A stretch of DNA of 64,000 nt from Pseudoalteromonas sp. FUC4 (GTDB lineage Bacteria > Pseudomonadota > Gammaproteobacteria > Enterobacterales > Alteromonadaceae). The stretch spans positions 396,262 through 460,261 of the forward strand of contig NZ_SEUI01000004.1 of the NCBI RefSeq assembly GCF_008370255.1, read 5' to 3'. The notes below the pieces were generated by a model, which ran no database searches, had not been told where the DNA came from, and saw nothing but the letters and a program-made list of their open reading frames with translations. Below are positions 35,540 to 43,870 of this stretch, one piece after another. The translations under genes were made by a program, and so were the position numbers. Numbering within the stretch: position 1 is the first letter of the stretch; every line of letters begins with the position of its first letter.

Positions 35540-36297
35540 GTAGTGCTTGGTAATGGAAGTTGCCATTTTTTTAAAATGGTATGGTACTCACCACTTTCTT
35601 TTATATTATTTAATGCGTCAGAGAGTGCTTTAGCTGTTTTAGGATTAAGTTTAATACTTGCTGAAAAATTAAGTGAAGAGGGTAGATCGCTTAAATGAAT
35701 TCGTTTTGTTATTAGGCTAGGATCTAGTCCTAGGCTTTTTAGCTCGTTATCAATAGTTAGTGCATTAGTCACTACAAAGTCGATTCGGTTTTTATAAAGC
35801 ATTTGCCAAAGCTGATGATAGTAGCTGACCAGTATTAAATTTTTGTTTTCGGTAAAGCCTTTTTGTTTTAAGTAGGCTTCGCTTAGGTAGCCACGAATGG
35901 TTGCTACTTTATATTCTTTTGCAAAATTTAAGTGAACGACTTCATCTATATGACTTTTTAAACTAACTAAATAGGCGTCTGCAACGTACACCTCACCTAA
36001 CCACGTATATTTATTAATCCGCTTTGGGGTTTTTAACAAAGACAACATTATGGCGTTGGTATTTGTTTGATGCTCCTTAAAAACGCGAGCCATGGGCATT
36101 ATTTCAAAGTTAGCGGTTAATTTTGTTTGCTTTACAACGGCTTTGGCAATGTCGACTAAAGCGCCAGTTACTTCACCTTGCTGATTTTTAAAGTGATAAG
36201 GAGGAAGGTCTTCAGCTATAAATGTGATCGTATCTGCGTTACATATGACGCTATAAAACATAAATACACAGGCACTAAATACAACACGAACTAACAT
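35524..36297 (-). CDS. Periplasmic solute-binding-like protein (SBP family 3)
   Basis: A 257-residue secreted protein. Signal peptide (about 1-22, ending VICNA), then the two-lobed family 3 fold with FIAEDLPPYHFKNQQGEVTG, a polypeptide characteristic of amino-acid-binding proteins, and RIDFVVTNALTIDN later. No ABC permease or ATPase is nearby, so it may be one of the many orphan periplasmic binding proteins of Alteromonadales, possibly a sensor partner. The frame opens at TTG 36303, but ATG 36297 matches the start of the signal peptide. Ligand unknown. Confidence 0.8.
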   Translation of the reverse strand: MLVRVVFSACVFMFYSVICNADTITFIAEDLPPYHFKNQQGEVTGALVDIAKAVVKQTKLTANFEIMPMARVFKEHQTNTNAIMLSLLKTPKRINKYTWLGEVYVADAYLVSLKSHIDEVVHLNFAKEYKVATIRGYLSEAYLKQKGFTENKNLILVSYYHQLWQMLYKNRIDFVVTNALTIDNELKSLGLDPSLITKRIHLSDLPSSLNFSASIKLNPKTAKALSDALNNIKESGEYHTILKKWQLPLPSTTNLQH

Positions 36298-36397
36298 AAA
36301 CAAATCTTTTTAAATAATATTATAGCTAGTGTAAAGAGTGCTGGTTAAAAGGTATACACGTTATGTTTATTTAATGTAAATAAACAACGCAGTGGCC

Positions 36398-37402
36398 TTA
36401 CTTTGATGTGGATATTTTTATAAACTTTAAAGGCGAGCACTCATGCCAGCGTAAAAAAGCACGATTAAAAGAGCTTTGATCTTGAAATCCTAAAATATTA
36501 GATAGCTCAGCAAGTGGCATGTTACCGATTAAGGTATTAGCTCGTTTTATACGTTCATTTTTAAGTAGCTGAGCGAAGGTTAAGTTTTGTTGTTTTAAGC
36601 GTCGTTGTAGCGTTCGGGGTGTCAAATTAAGCGCATTAGCTATGGATATTAGGTTGCAGTTTTGCAAGGTGGTTTTAGCTGTAAGTAACTGATTAACTTT
36701 ATCGTCAATGCACTGCTGGCTTTTAAAGTTAGAGAGTTGCTGCTCTGACAATTGCTTGAAAGTAGAATTAATAATGGCGTTATCGGTTTTAAAGGGCAGC
36801 GTTAAATAATGGTTCGGAAAGCTAATTTGATTATATTCAGCACTACTTTTTACAGGGCATTTAAACCATGATTCAAGGGCGCGCCTTTGCGATGGCAACC
36901 AATTATAAGTGAAACTAATACTACTTGGCGAAAGCGTTAAATTTATTAACTGGCGAATTACACTTACCCACGCGGTCATGTTTCGTAAAACAACATGCTC
37001 ATTACAACTTTGGTGAGCAATCCAACGAATAGTTGCTGTATCAGTATTTAGTTCAAACTTGGCTTTACCAATATCAGCCACCAAGCTGTCGTAGCTTAAC
37101 AATGCTTTAATGGCACTGCTTAAGTTATCGCTTGATTCAATTAAGTAACCTAAAACGCCGTAGTCAGCAGTGCGAATTTGCTGACCTAGGGTAAAACCAA
37201 AAAGAGGATCGTTAAGTGTTTTTTTGCCATAAACTAACAAGGCATTGTAACTATTTAAACTAATGCGCGGCGCTAATTGATGAGTGTGCTGACTGCTAAA
37301 CTCGTCAAAGTTAATTGCCTGCAAAGCAGTTTTAGCATTAACGCCTTGAGTTTGTAAGTAATCTAAAATACTTGAAAAGTAATGATCAGCTAATGTGTGC
37401 AT
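36398..37402 (-). CDS. AraC-family regulator (OruR/ArgR-like layout)
   Basis: A 334-residue regulator. The N-terminal two thirds match the AraC ligand-binding type (Arabinose_bd, PF12625): FGFTLGQQIRTADYGVLGYL and AWVSVIRQLINL. The C-terminal AraC domain (about 235-332) has two HTH motifs, ISIANALNLTPRTLQRRLKQ and LAELSNILGFQDQSSFNRAF. It is divergent from the SRPBCC / sterol-desaturase pair, 97 bases away, which it likely controls. Confidence 0.88.
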   Translation of the reverse strand: MHTLADHYFSSILDYLQTQGVNAKTALQAINFDEFSSQHTHQLAPRISLNSYNALLVYGKKTLNDPLFGFTLGQQIRTADYGVLGYLIESSDNLSSAIKALLSYDSLVADIGKAKFELNTDTATIRWIAHQSCNEHVVLRNMTAWVSVIRQLINLTLSPSSISFTYNWLPSQRRALESWFKCPVKSSAEYNQISFPNHYLTLPFKTDNAIINSTFKQLSEQQLSNFKSQQCIDDKVNQLLTAKTTLQNCNLISIANALNLTPRTLQRRLKQQNLTFAQLLKNERIKRANTLIGNMPLAELSNILGFQDQSSFNRAFLRWHECSPLKFIKISTSK

Positions 37403-37499
37403 TTGTCATCTAAAGCTAAAAAATAGTCGCGTATTAGCAAGTTTGCCATGTTAAATTTTTATATGCTAGTTGAATCCCTAATAACCTCTTGCTGTAAAA

Positions 37500-37946
37500 A
37501 TGATACTTATAACAATTAAACAAACGCTTAATGCACAGCCAAAGCAAATAATAAGCACACTATTGGATCATCAACAGTTGCATCGATTTTTTAATGCCAA
37601 ATTTACGCTGCTACAAGCACAAGACGAAGGGCAAATAGAAGGCGGAAAAGGATCTGTTAGGCAAGTGAAAATAGGTAAAATAACGTTTTCAGAGCAAATA
37701 ATCAGTGCCGATAAAAATCAGATCAGTTACCAAATAGTAGGCGATAAACCAGTAGCTAATCATCGAGGCGATATATACATCACTGCAAATAAAGACATCA
37801 ATACTTTAGTTACCGAACTTAACTATTGCATAAGCTGCTCAGCTCCATGGTGGATGCCAAATGCATTACTTAAATATGTTATTACAAAAGATATAACCCA
37901 AGCGTTAAGCAATTTAAATAATTATTTTTTGGCTGGTAAAGTATGA
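37500..37946 (+). CDS. SRPBCC-fold protein
   Basis: A 148-residue cytoplasmic protein that looks like a START/Bet v 1 (SRPBCC) lipid- or aromatic-binding fold: an opening strand ILITIKQTLNAQPKQIISTL, helix, and a long C-terminal helix DITQALSNLNNYFL, with VGDKPVANHRGDIYIT in the sheet. No catalytic motif is evident. It overlaps the sterol-desaturase-like gene by four bases (ATGA), which suggests that the two work together, for instance in carrying a hydrophobic substrate. Function inferred from context only. Confidence 0.65.
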   Translation: MILITIKQTLNAQPKQIISTLLDHQQLHRFFNAKFTLLQAQDEGQIEGGKGSVRQVKIGKITFSEQIISADKNQISYQIVGDKPVANHRGDIYITANKDINTLVTELNYCISCSAPWWMPNALLKYVITKDITQALSNLNNYFLAGKV

Positions 37947-38773
37947 ACTCAGAAATTATTTTGCTCGCCCTCAGCCCAATATTTTTACTGTTTGTATGCT
38001 TTGAGTTTGTTAAGTTTAAGCGCCATTACGATATAAAAGATAGCCTAGCAAATACGGCTTTAGCATTACTGCACCAAGGAGCTGATGCCCTTGCTTTACT
38101 CCTGCTAATGCCGTTTTTTTATTGGCTTTATGAATACAGGTTGTTTGATATAGAACTGAGCGTCTTAAGTATTGCTTTCGCGTTTTTATTACAAGATTTT
38201 TTATATTATTGGTTTCATAAAGCATCACATCATATTCATTGGTTGTGGGCTGCGCATGTAGTTCACCATAGCTCAACTAAAATGAATTTCACCACCGCAT
38301 TCAGGCAAAGTTTAATGTACCCCATAGCTGGTATGTGGATGTTTTGGCTACCTATGATTTTAATTGGATTTGAACCGCTTACGGTATTTAGCGTGGTTGC
38401 ATTAAATTTGGCATATCAATTTTTTGTACATACTGAAATAGTGGGTAAGTTAGGCTGGTTTGAAAAAGTATTTAATACGCCTTCGCATCATCGAGTTCAT
38501 CACGCAATAAATGCAGGTTACCTTGATAAAAACTTTGCCGGTGTACTTATCATTTGGGATAAGCTATTTGGCACCTTTGTAGAAGAAGATAAATCAAAGC
38601 CTTGTAAATACGGAATTATAGGGCAGCTTAATAGTAATAATCTATTCGTTATTACGTTTCATCAGTGGGAGCACTTATTTAAAAGTGTTTATAAGGCATC
38701 GGGAATAAAAGCTAAATGTAAGGCAGTACTTGGCTACCCAACAAGTAGCGTTAAAGATAAAGCAGCCAGTTAA
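37943..38773 (+). CDS. Sterol desaturase / fatty acid hydroxylase family membrane enzyme
   Basis: A 276-residue membrane protein of the FA_hydroxylase superfamily (di-iron). Four or more membrane segments surround the His clusters: WFHKASHHIHW, AHVVHHSSTKM, and the late HRVHHAINAGYLDKNFAG, each with the expected H-x(2-3)-H spacing. Members hydroxylate or desaturate lipids, sterols or other hydrophobic compounds. The substrate is unknown. It is coupled to the SRPBCC gene and its TAA overlaps that of the convergent gene at 38770. Confidence 0.9.
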   Translation: MNSEIILLALSPIFLLFVCFEFVKFKRHYDIKDSLANTALALLHQGADALALLLLMPFFYWLYEYRLFDIELSVLSIAFAFLLQDFLYYWFHKASHHIHWLWAAHVVHHSSTKMNFTTAFRQSLMYPIAGMWMFWLPMILIGFEPLTVFSVVALNLAYQFFVHTEIVGKLGWFEKVFNTPSHHRVHHAINAGYLDKNFAGVLIIWDKLFGTFVEEDKSKPCKYGIIGQLNSNNLFVITFHQWEHLFKSVYKASGIKAKCKAVLGYPTSSVKDKAAS

Positions 38774-39153
38774 CCTAGCGGCTTTTTACTTCTTGGGGCG
38801 CCTAATAAAATGCACATATGGCAAATACATACAGATAAAAATGCACTAATACCCAATGCACCACCGTAGCCGTCAAGTTTTGGTACAAGAAATTCAAATA
38901 ATATTGAAAACAAAACAGATGAGCTTGCTACAGTATAAATACCAAATCGATGGGGGGCGCTCATGCCAATAAATGTACCGCCAAAAAATACAATTGCGTA
39001 TAAATCGGGGTTTAAATTTAAGGCGCTAAAAATTAAATAAGCAATAATAGACAGTGAAGATGACGCTCTTACACCATCAAAGCGGCTATGTTTAGCCAAA
39101 TAAAATGTTAAAAAAGCACCAAGCAGTACAAGTAACGGGTATTCAATACTCAT
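38770..39153 (-). CDS. Small membrane protein, subunit 1 of a mutually related pair
   Basis: A 127-residue protein with about four hydrophobic segments and no signal peptide. It carries FFGGTFIGMSAPHRF (about 56-70) and LDGYGGALGISAFLSV (about 93-108). Both motifs reappear in altered form in the 122-residue neighbour (39150): AIYAGSFAGMCSTHLI and FTGFGGKLGSVAFASV. So the two small proteins descend from one ancestor. AAGGA within the neighbour's last codons and a four-base overlap (ATGA) couple them. I do not recognise the family. A heterodimeric transporter-like unit is possible. Confidence 0.6.
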   Translation of the reverse strand: MSIEYPLLVLLGAFLTFYLAKHSRFDGVRASSSLSIIAYLIFSALNLNPDLYAIVFFGGTFIGMSAPHRFGIYTVASSSVLFSILFEFLVPKLDGYGGALGISAFLSVCICHMCILLGAPRSKKPLG

Positions 39154-39518
39154 AATACAATTCCTTTAGCTAATACAAAAAGTGCCACACTAGCAAAGGC
39201 AACACTGCCAAGCTTACCGCCAAAGCCTGTAAACATATTCATAGTAAGCACATACAAACTTGAGCCAATAAGCGAAATAATAGCAATTTCCCAGTAACTG
39301 GTAATTAAATGGGTTGAACACATACCGGCAAAGCTACCAGCATAAATTGCAGCATAAGGATGGTTTTTATAACGCGCAGGAAAAGGAATAAACGAGCCAA
39401 TAAGCCCCGTTAGCGCAGCAGAAATCACTAAAGGCAAGGAAAAAGTAGTGTGCATCGCAAAGCAAGCTACAAAGCCTAAAAAGAAAGTGATGAATTTTAA
39501 AAGTAGGAATTTAATCAT
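39150..39518 (-). CDS. Small membrane protein, subunit 2 of the related pair
   Basis: A 122-residue protein with three to four hydrophobic segments. It contains AIYAGSFAGMCSTHLI (about 56-71) and FTGFGGKLGSVAFASV (about 95-110), homologous to segments of the gene at 38770 in the same order and spacing. It is translated first, the partner following with a four-base overlap. The conserved Gly-rich GMxxxH and GxGGxLGxxAFxSV patterns may mark substrate-path or helix-packing sites. Family unknown to me. Confidence 0.6.
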   Translation of the reverse strand: MIKFLLLKFITFFLGFVACFAMHTTFSLPLVISAALTGLIGSFIPFPARYKNHPYAAIYAGSFAGMCSTHLITSYWEIAIISLIGSSLYVLTMNMFTGFGGKLGSVAFASVALFVLAKGIVL

Positions 39519-39728
39519 AGCGGCGCATTTTAAACTAATCCTTTAGCGCTTTCTAATAATCTCTAACAAATAAATGTTATAAGTAATTACAAACCTAAAA
39601 AGAGTGTTTTTCAAACAACTTTTAGGTATTAAATATGCTTAATAGTATTGTTGTTAATGTTCTATAAATCACAAGTTATGTATAATGGCGATAATTTAAT
39701 GTATTAAAGAGTTAACCAAGGGTAATTT

Positions 39729-40148
39729 ATGTCTAACTGTTTGCATCTGGCTATTCCAGCTGGCGATTTAAAAGTAGCTAAAGCGTTTTATTGTGACGTA
39801 CTAGGCTGTAAAACGGGAAACAGTGAAGAAGGTCGCTGGGTAGATATAGATTTTTGGGGTAATGAGTTAACACTGCATCAAAGTGTTGAGCGCTTACCAA
39901 CCGTTCGCCACGATGTAGATATGGGCGCAGTAGCTGTACCGCATTTTGGTATTCATTTATCAGAAGATGAATTTAACGGTTTAAAAAAACGTATTGAAGC
40001 AGCTGGGCTTGAGTACCTTGATAAACCGTACCGCCGTTTTGTAGGTGATGAGTTTGAACAAGAAACTTTTTTTATTGAAGATCCAAACGGTAACGTGCTT
40101 GAAATGAAAACCATGGTAAACCCTGAGGTTTTATTTAAAAAAGCGTAA
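39729..40148 (+). CDS. VOC family protein (glyoxalase/dioxygenase superfamily)
   Basis: A 139-residue protein with paired beta-alpha-beta-beta-beta modules: CLHLAIPAGDLKVAKAFYCD with metal-ligand His at residue 6, WVDIDFWGNELTLHQS, PHFGIHLSEDEFNGL, and FFIEDPNGNVLEMKT with a closing metal-ligand Glu. Metal-binding residues appear present. The family covers glyoxalases, dioxygenases and antibiotic-resistance proteins; the substrate is unknown. AAGGG precedes the ATG. A terminator follows directly. Confidence 0.88.
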   Translation: MSNCLHLAIPAGDLKVAKAFYCDVLGCKTGNSEEGRWVDIDFWGNELTLHQSVERLPTVRHDVDMGAVAVPHFGIHLSEDEFNGLKKRIEAAGLEYLDKPYRRFVGDEFEQETFFIEDPNGNVLEMKTMVNPEVLFKKA

Positions 40149-40172
40149 TTAGTGTTTTATTTATTAAATATT

Positions 40173-40199
40173 AGGCCACTTTTATAGTGGCCTTTTTTG
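40173..40199 (+). terminator. Terminator after the VOC gene
   Basis: AGGCCACT and AGTGGCCT around TTTAT, then six Ts, 24 bases after the stop. Confidence 0.88.
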
Positions 40200-40202
40200 T
40201 AT

Positions 40203-40228
40203 CCTGTGGGGTTTTGTGTACCCACAGG
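40203..40228. other. Second hairpin just after the VOC terminator
   Basis: CCTGTGGG and CCCACAGG are exact complements around ten bases, five bases past the T-tract of the preceding terminator. It has no T-tract. It may be part of the leader of the downstream membrane protein gene (40325) or a second pause structure. Confidence 0.5.
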
Positions 40229-40324
40229 TGAAAATAATTGCATTATATGCGTTACTTTTATTCACTCTACAACACATAATTTAAAACGTAGACTTTAGAG
40301 TAACTCTCATACTTTATAATTATT

Positions 40325-41119
40325 ATGTTGCTTTTAAAACTCACCATTGCGCCTCTACTTTTATTATTAATTAACTATGCTCAAAAACGCTTTGGCAGCT
40401 TTGTGAGTGGCATTATTCCTGGCCTGCCAATTACATCAGGACCTATTTCTTATTTTATTGCGCTTGAGCAAGGCAAGTTATTTGCCAGTAATTCAGCGGT
40501 TGCATCTTTGTATGGTATGAGTGGTATAGGCCTATTTTGTTTTTGTTATGCGGCAATGCTTACAAAACACTCAGTTATTAAAGCTCTTTTTGCTGCGTTA
40601 ACGCTGTGGTGCTTATTTAGTGTATTTACCTTGGTATTACCCATTAATATTGCGCTTGCGTGTGTCATTTCGCTGAGCGTTTTATTTGCGTTGGCATTTG
40701 CATCGAGTAAGTTAAATTTTGCACCTGACGCAAAGCCATTTACCGCTGCGTGGGAGCTGCCGGTAAAAATGCTGTTGGTTACGAGCTTTATTGTTTTAGT
40801 TACGTTTATTTCGGCAAATATTGGCGCTAAGTGGAGTGGGTTACTATCTACCTTTCCGGTGATATTAGCGGTTATGGGCTGCATTGCCCATGCAAGTGAT
40901 AAAAAGTTCTCGGCTTATAAAGTACTTAATGGTGGCATTATTGGCTCGTTAGGGGGCTGTATATTTTTTGCTGTAATTGCACTCGCGCTTAAATTTAATT
41001 TTGTTATTTGGCAGGTATATGCAGCCGCAGCGGTTTGCTCAACATTGTTTACTATTATTATGAGCCACTATATAAACCGTAAACAGTTTGCTAAGCCGGT
41101 TACGGTTTTAAATACTTAA
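40325..41119 (+). CDS. Integral membrane protein with internal repeat
   Basis: A 264-residue protein with about eight membrane segments. It has two related halves: SFVSGIIPGLPITSGP near residues 25-40 and AKWSGLLSTFPVILAV near 168-183, each a Ser-Gly then Pro-containing loop after a membrane helix, as in transporters made by duplication. A long loop with KLNFAPDAKPFTAAWELP joins the halves. No signal peptide or known family name is evident. It stands alone, with the DGC gene convergent three bases away. Confidence 0.7.
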   Translation: MLLLKLTIAPLLLLLINYAQKRFGSFVSGIIPGLPITSGPISYFIALEQGKLFASNSAVASLYGMSGIGLFCFCYAAMLTKHSVIKALFAALTLWCLFSVFTLVLPINIALACVISLSVLFALAFASSKLNFAPDAKPFTAAWELPVKMLLVTSFIVLVTFISANIGAKWSGLLSTFPVILAVMGCIAHASDKKFSAYKVLNGGIIGSLGGCIFFAVIALALKFNFVIWQVYAAAAVCSTLFTIIMSHYINRKQFAKPVTVLNT

Positions 41120-41121
41120 AG

Positions 41122-42726
41122 CTAGCCATCAACTAAAGTGAGTGGCTTTACTTTTCGCTGTAGTTTTTCATGATACATAGCGGTGTCGCCGGCTTTTAAA
41201 ATTTCGTCAATATTTTTAGGAGGCTCACTAAATACACTGCTGCCAATGCTTGCTTTTATAGAAATAGGTTGGTCGTTATGCGTAATGGTGAGTGTGTTTA
41301 ACTCTGTTTTTAGGTGGTGCGTTTTTGGATTTACCTGCGCTTTGGTATAAAAGTGGGCAAGTACTACAAATTCATCACCACCTAAGCGACCGACTGCATC
41401 GCTGGTACGTACAATACTTTTTAAACTGGCGGCTACTTTGCATAAAGCTTCATCGCCTACGGCATGCCCATAATTGTCGTTTATCTGTTTAAAGTCATCT
41501 AAATCAATATACATTAAGCATAAAACACCGCCTTTTTTGGCGTGCTGCTCAATAAGTCCTGCTGATTTTTTACCCCAGCCACGGCGGTTTAAAATGCCAC
41601 AAAGGTGATCGTAATCGGCTTCAGTTTCGGCGCGTCTTTGTGCGATTCGCATACGGCTAATGCGCCTAGAAACAGCCACTGCTAGTAAAAATGACTCTAC
41701 AGCGAAAGCCAAAATAAATCCGTAGCGCTGCATAAATGGGCTTTGATTAATAAGTAACACTCTAAATATCATGCTTACTAGTACCAAGCTCAAGGCTACA
41801 AAAACAAGGGAGGCCTCGCGTATACCCTTGCGAGCTTGTTGAGCAGATAAAACAAAAATTACAGTCACGATGGTTAGTGAGCCGTAGGCCATTATGTTGC
41901 CAGCTACTTGCCAAACCAAAGTGTTATTGAACAATATCTTTATTAAACAAAAGCACATAACAATACTGGCCATAATTTTTAAAACCTTACTTGTTTTTGG
42001 CCAGCTGCTGTTTAGTTCAAGTAGTGCGCACATAAACCATGTAGCACTGAGTACTGTCAAGCCTATGCTGAGTAAATATAAATCAAATAGGAGTGATGAA
42101 ACGTGGTCAGCTATAAATAAATAGAGCTGCCCCTCTTGAAGTAATATAAAGCTACCAATACAAAAAATATAGGCGCTGTATAGCTTAAAGATCTTGTCGT
42201 GAAGCCTATGCCCCATTATTAAGACGTAAAAAATGAGTGTGATACATAGCCCATAAAAAGCACCCATAATGAGGTTATGTTGCTGTGTTTCTCTAAAGAA
42301 AATTTTTGTATCTTGCCACTTAAATCGAGGTGTATAGTTAAGTTTTGACTCAATTGTAATAATGGCTGAAAAGCTTCCTGAATCCATTAAAAATGCTACT
42401 TGCGCAGATTTTAATGGCTGTTTTGTCACACCATTTTGCTGCCATGTAAAGCCATCAACACCTGGGCGCAAAAATGAAAGTACGCCGCCATGCTCTAACA
42501 AGCAGTTAAGTTGAAACTGGTTTGCACCGCGTTTTGCCTGAAGTTTGGACGTTGTATTAAGTTGTAAATATGATGGAGAAGATTGGCTATTTAAAGGAGT
42601 AATATTGCAAAATTCTGCTGCATTGCTATTAAATGCTATTAGGCAAATAAAAAATAGAAATAAGTATTTAGCACCTCCTTGCAAAATATTAGAGACTGTA
42701 TTTTTATGATATTTTTCATCAGCCAT
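41122..42726 (-). CDS. 7TM sensor diguanylate cyclase (GGDEF)
   Basis: A 534-residue membrane cyclase from ATG 42726, which has GGAAG upstream; a longer frame begins at TTG 42738. It has an uncleaved or cleaved N-terminal signal (LFFICLIAFNSNA), a periplasmic sensor of about 115 residues, seven membrane helices of 7TMR-DISM type (about 150-355), and a GGDEF domain: DYDHLCGILNRRGW, DLDDFKQINDNYGH, and RLGGDEFVVL with the signature intact. An inhibitory RxxD site (RTSD) lies five residues before it, so product inhibition is likely. The ligand is unknown. Confidence 0.92.
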   Translation of the reverse strand: MADEKYHKNTVSNILQGGAKYLFLFFICLIAFNSNAAEFCNITPLNSQSSPSYLQLNTTSKLQAKRGANQFQLNCLLEHGGVLSFLRPGVDGFTWQQNGVTKQPLKSAQVAFLMDSGSFSAIITIESKLNYTPRFKWQDTKIFFRETQQHNLIMGAFYGLCITLIFYVLIMGHRLHDKIFKLYSAYIFCIGSFILLQEGQLYLFIADHVSSLLFDLYLLSIGLTVLSATWFMCALLELNSSWPKTSKVLKIMASIVMCFCLIKILFNNTLVWQVAGNIMAYGSLTIVTVIFVLSAQQARKGIREASLVFVALSLVLVSMIFRVLLINQSPFMQRYGFILAFAVESFLLAVAVSRRISRMRIAQRRAETEADYDHLCGILNRRGWGKKSAGLIEQHAKKGGVLCLMYIDLDDFKQINDNYGHAVGDEALCKVAASLKSIVRTSDAVGRLGGDEFVVLAHFYTKAQVNPKTHHLKTELNTLTITHNDQPISIKASIGSSVFSEPPKNIDEILKAGDTAMYHEKLQRKVKPLTLVDG

Positions 42727-42801
42727 AAGCACTTCCAAGCTTAACTACATTTTTTTATACTAGCAGAGCCCGGCTATTTAGCTATCAGTTAATTTGTAAA
42801 A

Positions 42802-43686
42802 TTAACTGTGCAATTGAGTTAACATTTCGCTTGGCGTTTTATTAAAGTGGCGCTTAAACTCGCGGCTAAATTGCGAGGGGCTGGTATAACCTACCTTTAA
42901 TGCGGCCTCATTTGCTTTACTGCCGCTGCTTGTAATGAGTTCTTTTGCTTTGGCTAAGCGTACTTTTTTTAAGTATTGCAATGGTGACTCAAACGTTATT
43001 TGCCTAAAAGCACGATGAAACGACGACACACTCATATTTACATCTTCAGCTAACCCTTCAACCGTAATTTGATTGGCATAACTACTGTGCATGGTAGAGA
43101 GCGTTCGTGCTATACGTGCATAGTGCCCGTCGTGCATGGCCAGGCCTATTAACGTGTCGCCTTGTGGGCCGCAAAGCACGCGGTATACTAATTCTTTTAC
43201 TATATCTTCGCCAAAAACATCTGCTTCAATAGGGTTATTAAGCACGCTAAGTAAGCGGTGAGTTACTTGCTCCATGGCGCCATCTATTTTAGCCGATTGA
43301 ACGCCACTCATTTGCCCTGAAGTGAATGGTTTATGTGTACCAATTTGGTTTACTAGCTTGTGTAACATTACTGGGTTTATATCTATAACAATGCCCATTA
43401 CAGGCAGGTTGTTATCGGTAAAAGCTTCGCACTCAAGTGGTACAGGCACTCCTAAAACAAGGTAGTCACCTTCGCCATACTTTATTTGATGTTCAGGAAA
43501 GTGAATTATTTTATGTCCTTGGCCAACAATAATAATACCTGAGTTATATATAAGTGGCTGACGTGGCGAGCTTTTACTTGCGCGATGAAAATACACACCT
43601 GAAATAATGGTTTCCATGTTGCCTTCAAAGTTGAGTAAATTATTGTGCTCTGCAAATTTTTGCATCATGTTGGCTATTGAGGACAT
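42802..43686 (-). CDS. AraC-family regulator, YqhC-like
   Basis: A 294-residue regulator from ATG 43686; the frame is open up to TTG 43746. The N-terminal domain is of AraC_N (PF06719) type: SGIIIVGQGHKIIHF, YGEGDYLVLGVPVPLECEAF. The AraC DNA-binding domain (about 190-290) has ITVEGLAEDVNMSVSSFHRA and LKVGYTSPSQFSREFKRHF. It is divergent from a YqhD-like aldehyde reductase, 185 bases away, the same pairing as E. coli yqhC-yqhD, where YqhC activates yqhD on aldehyde exposure. The start chosen gives an N-terminus like that of YqhC. Confidence 0.85.
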   Translation of the reverse strand: MSSIANMMQKFAEHNNLLNFEGNMETIISGVYFHRASKSSPRQPLIYNSGIIIVGQGHKIIHFPEHQIKYGEGDYLVLGVPVPLECEAFTDNNLPVMGIVIDINPVMLHKLVNQIGTHKPFTSGQMSGVQSAKIDGAMEQVTHRLLSVLNNPIEADVFGEDIVKELVYRVLCGPQGDTLIGLAMHDGHYARIARTLSTMHSSYANQITVEGLAEDVNMSVSSFHRAFRQITFESPLQYLKKVRLAKAKELITSSGSKANEAALKVGYTSPSQFSREFKRHFNKTPSEMLTQLHS

Positions 43687-43870
43687 TAAAACATCTATTA
43701 TCGTACGAATTTTGCGTAAAATATCAATGTTGACAGTTTTAGGCAAGCTTTTGCGAGTTATTGGGCTTTTTTAATGTTTGTTTTGCCACTAATATGCATT
43801 CATTGAAATTTAGCTTAGTGAGTAGCTAAGCATTCTATTTAGTATTTAACCGTCACCTAGGAGCAAAATA

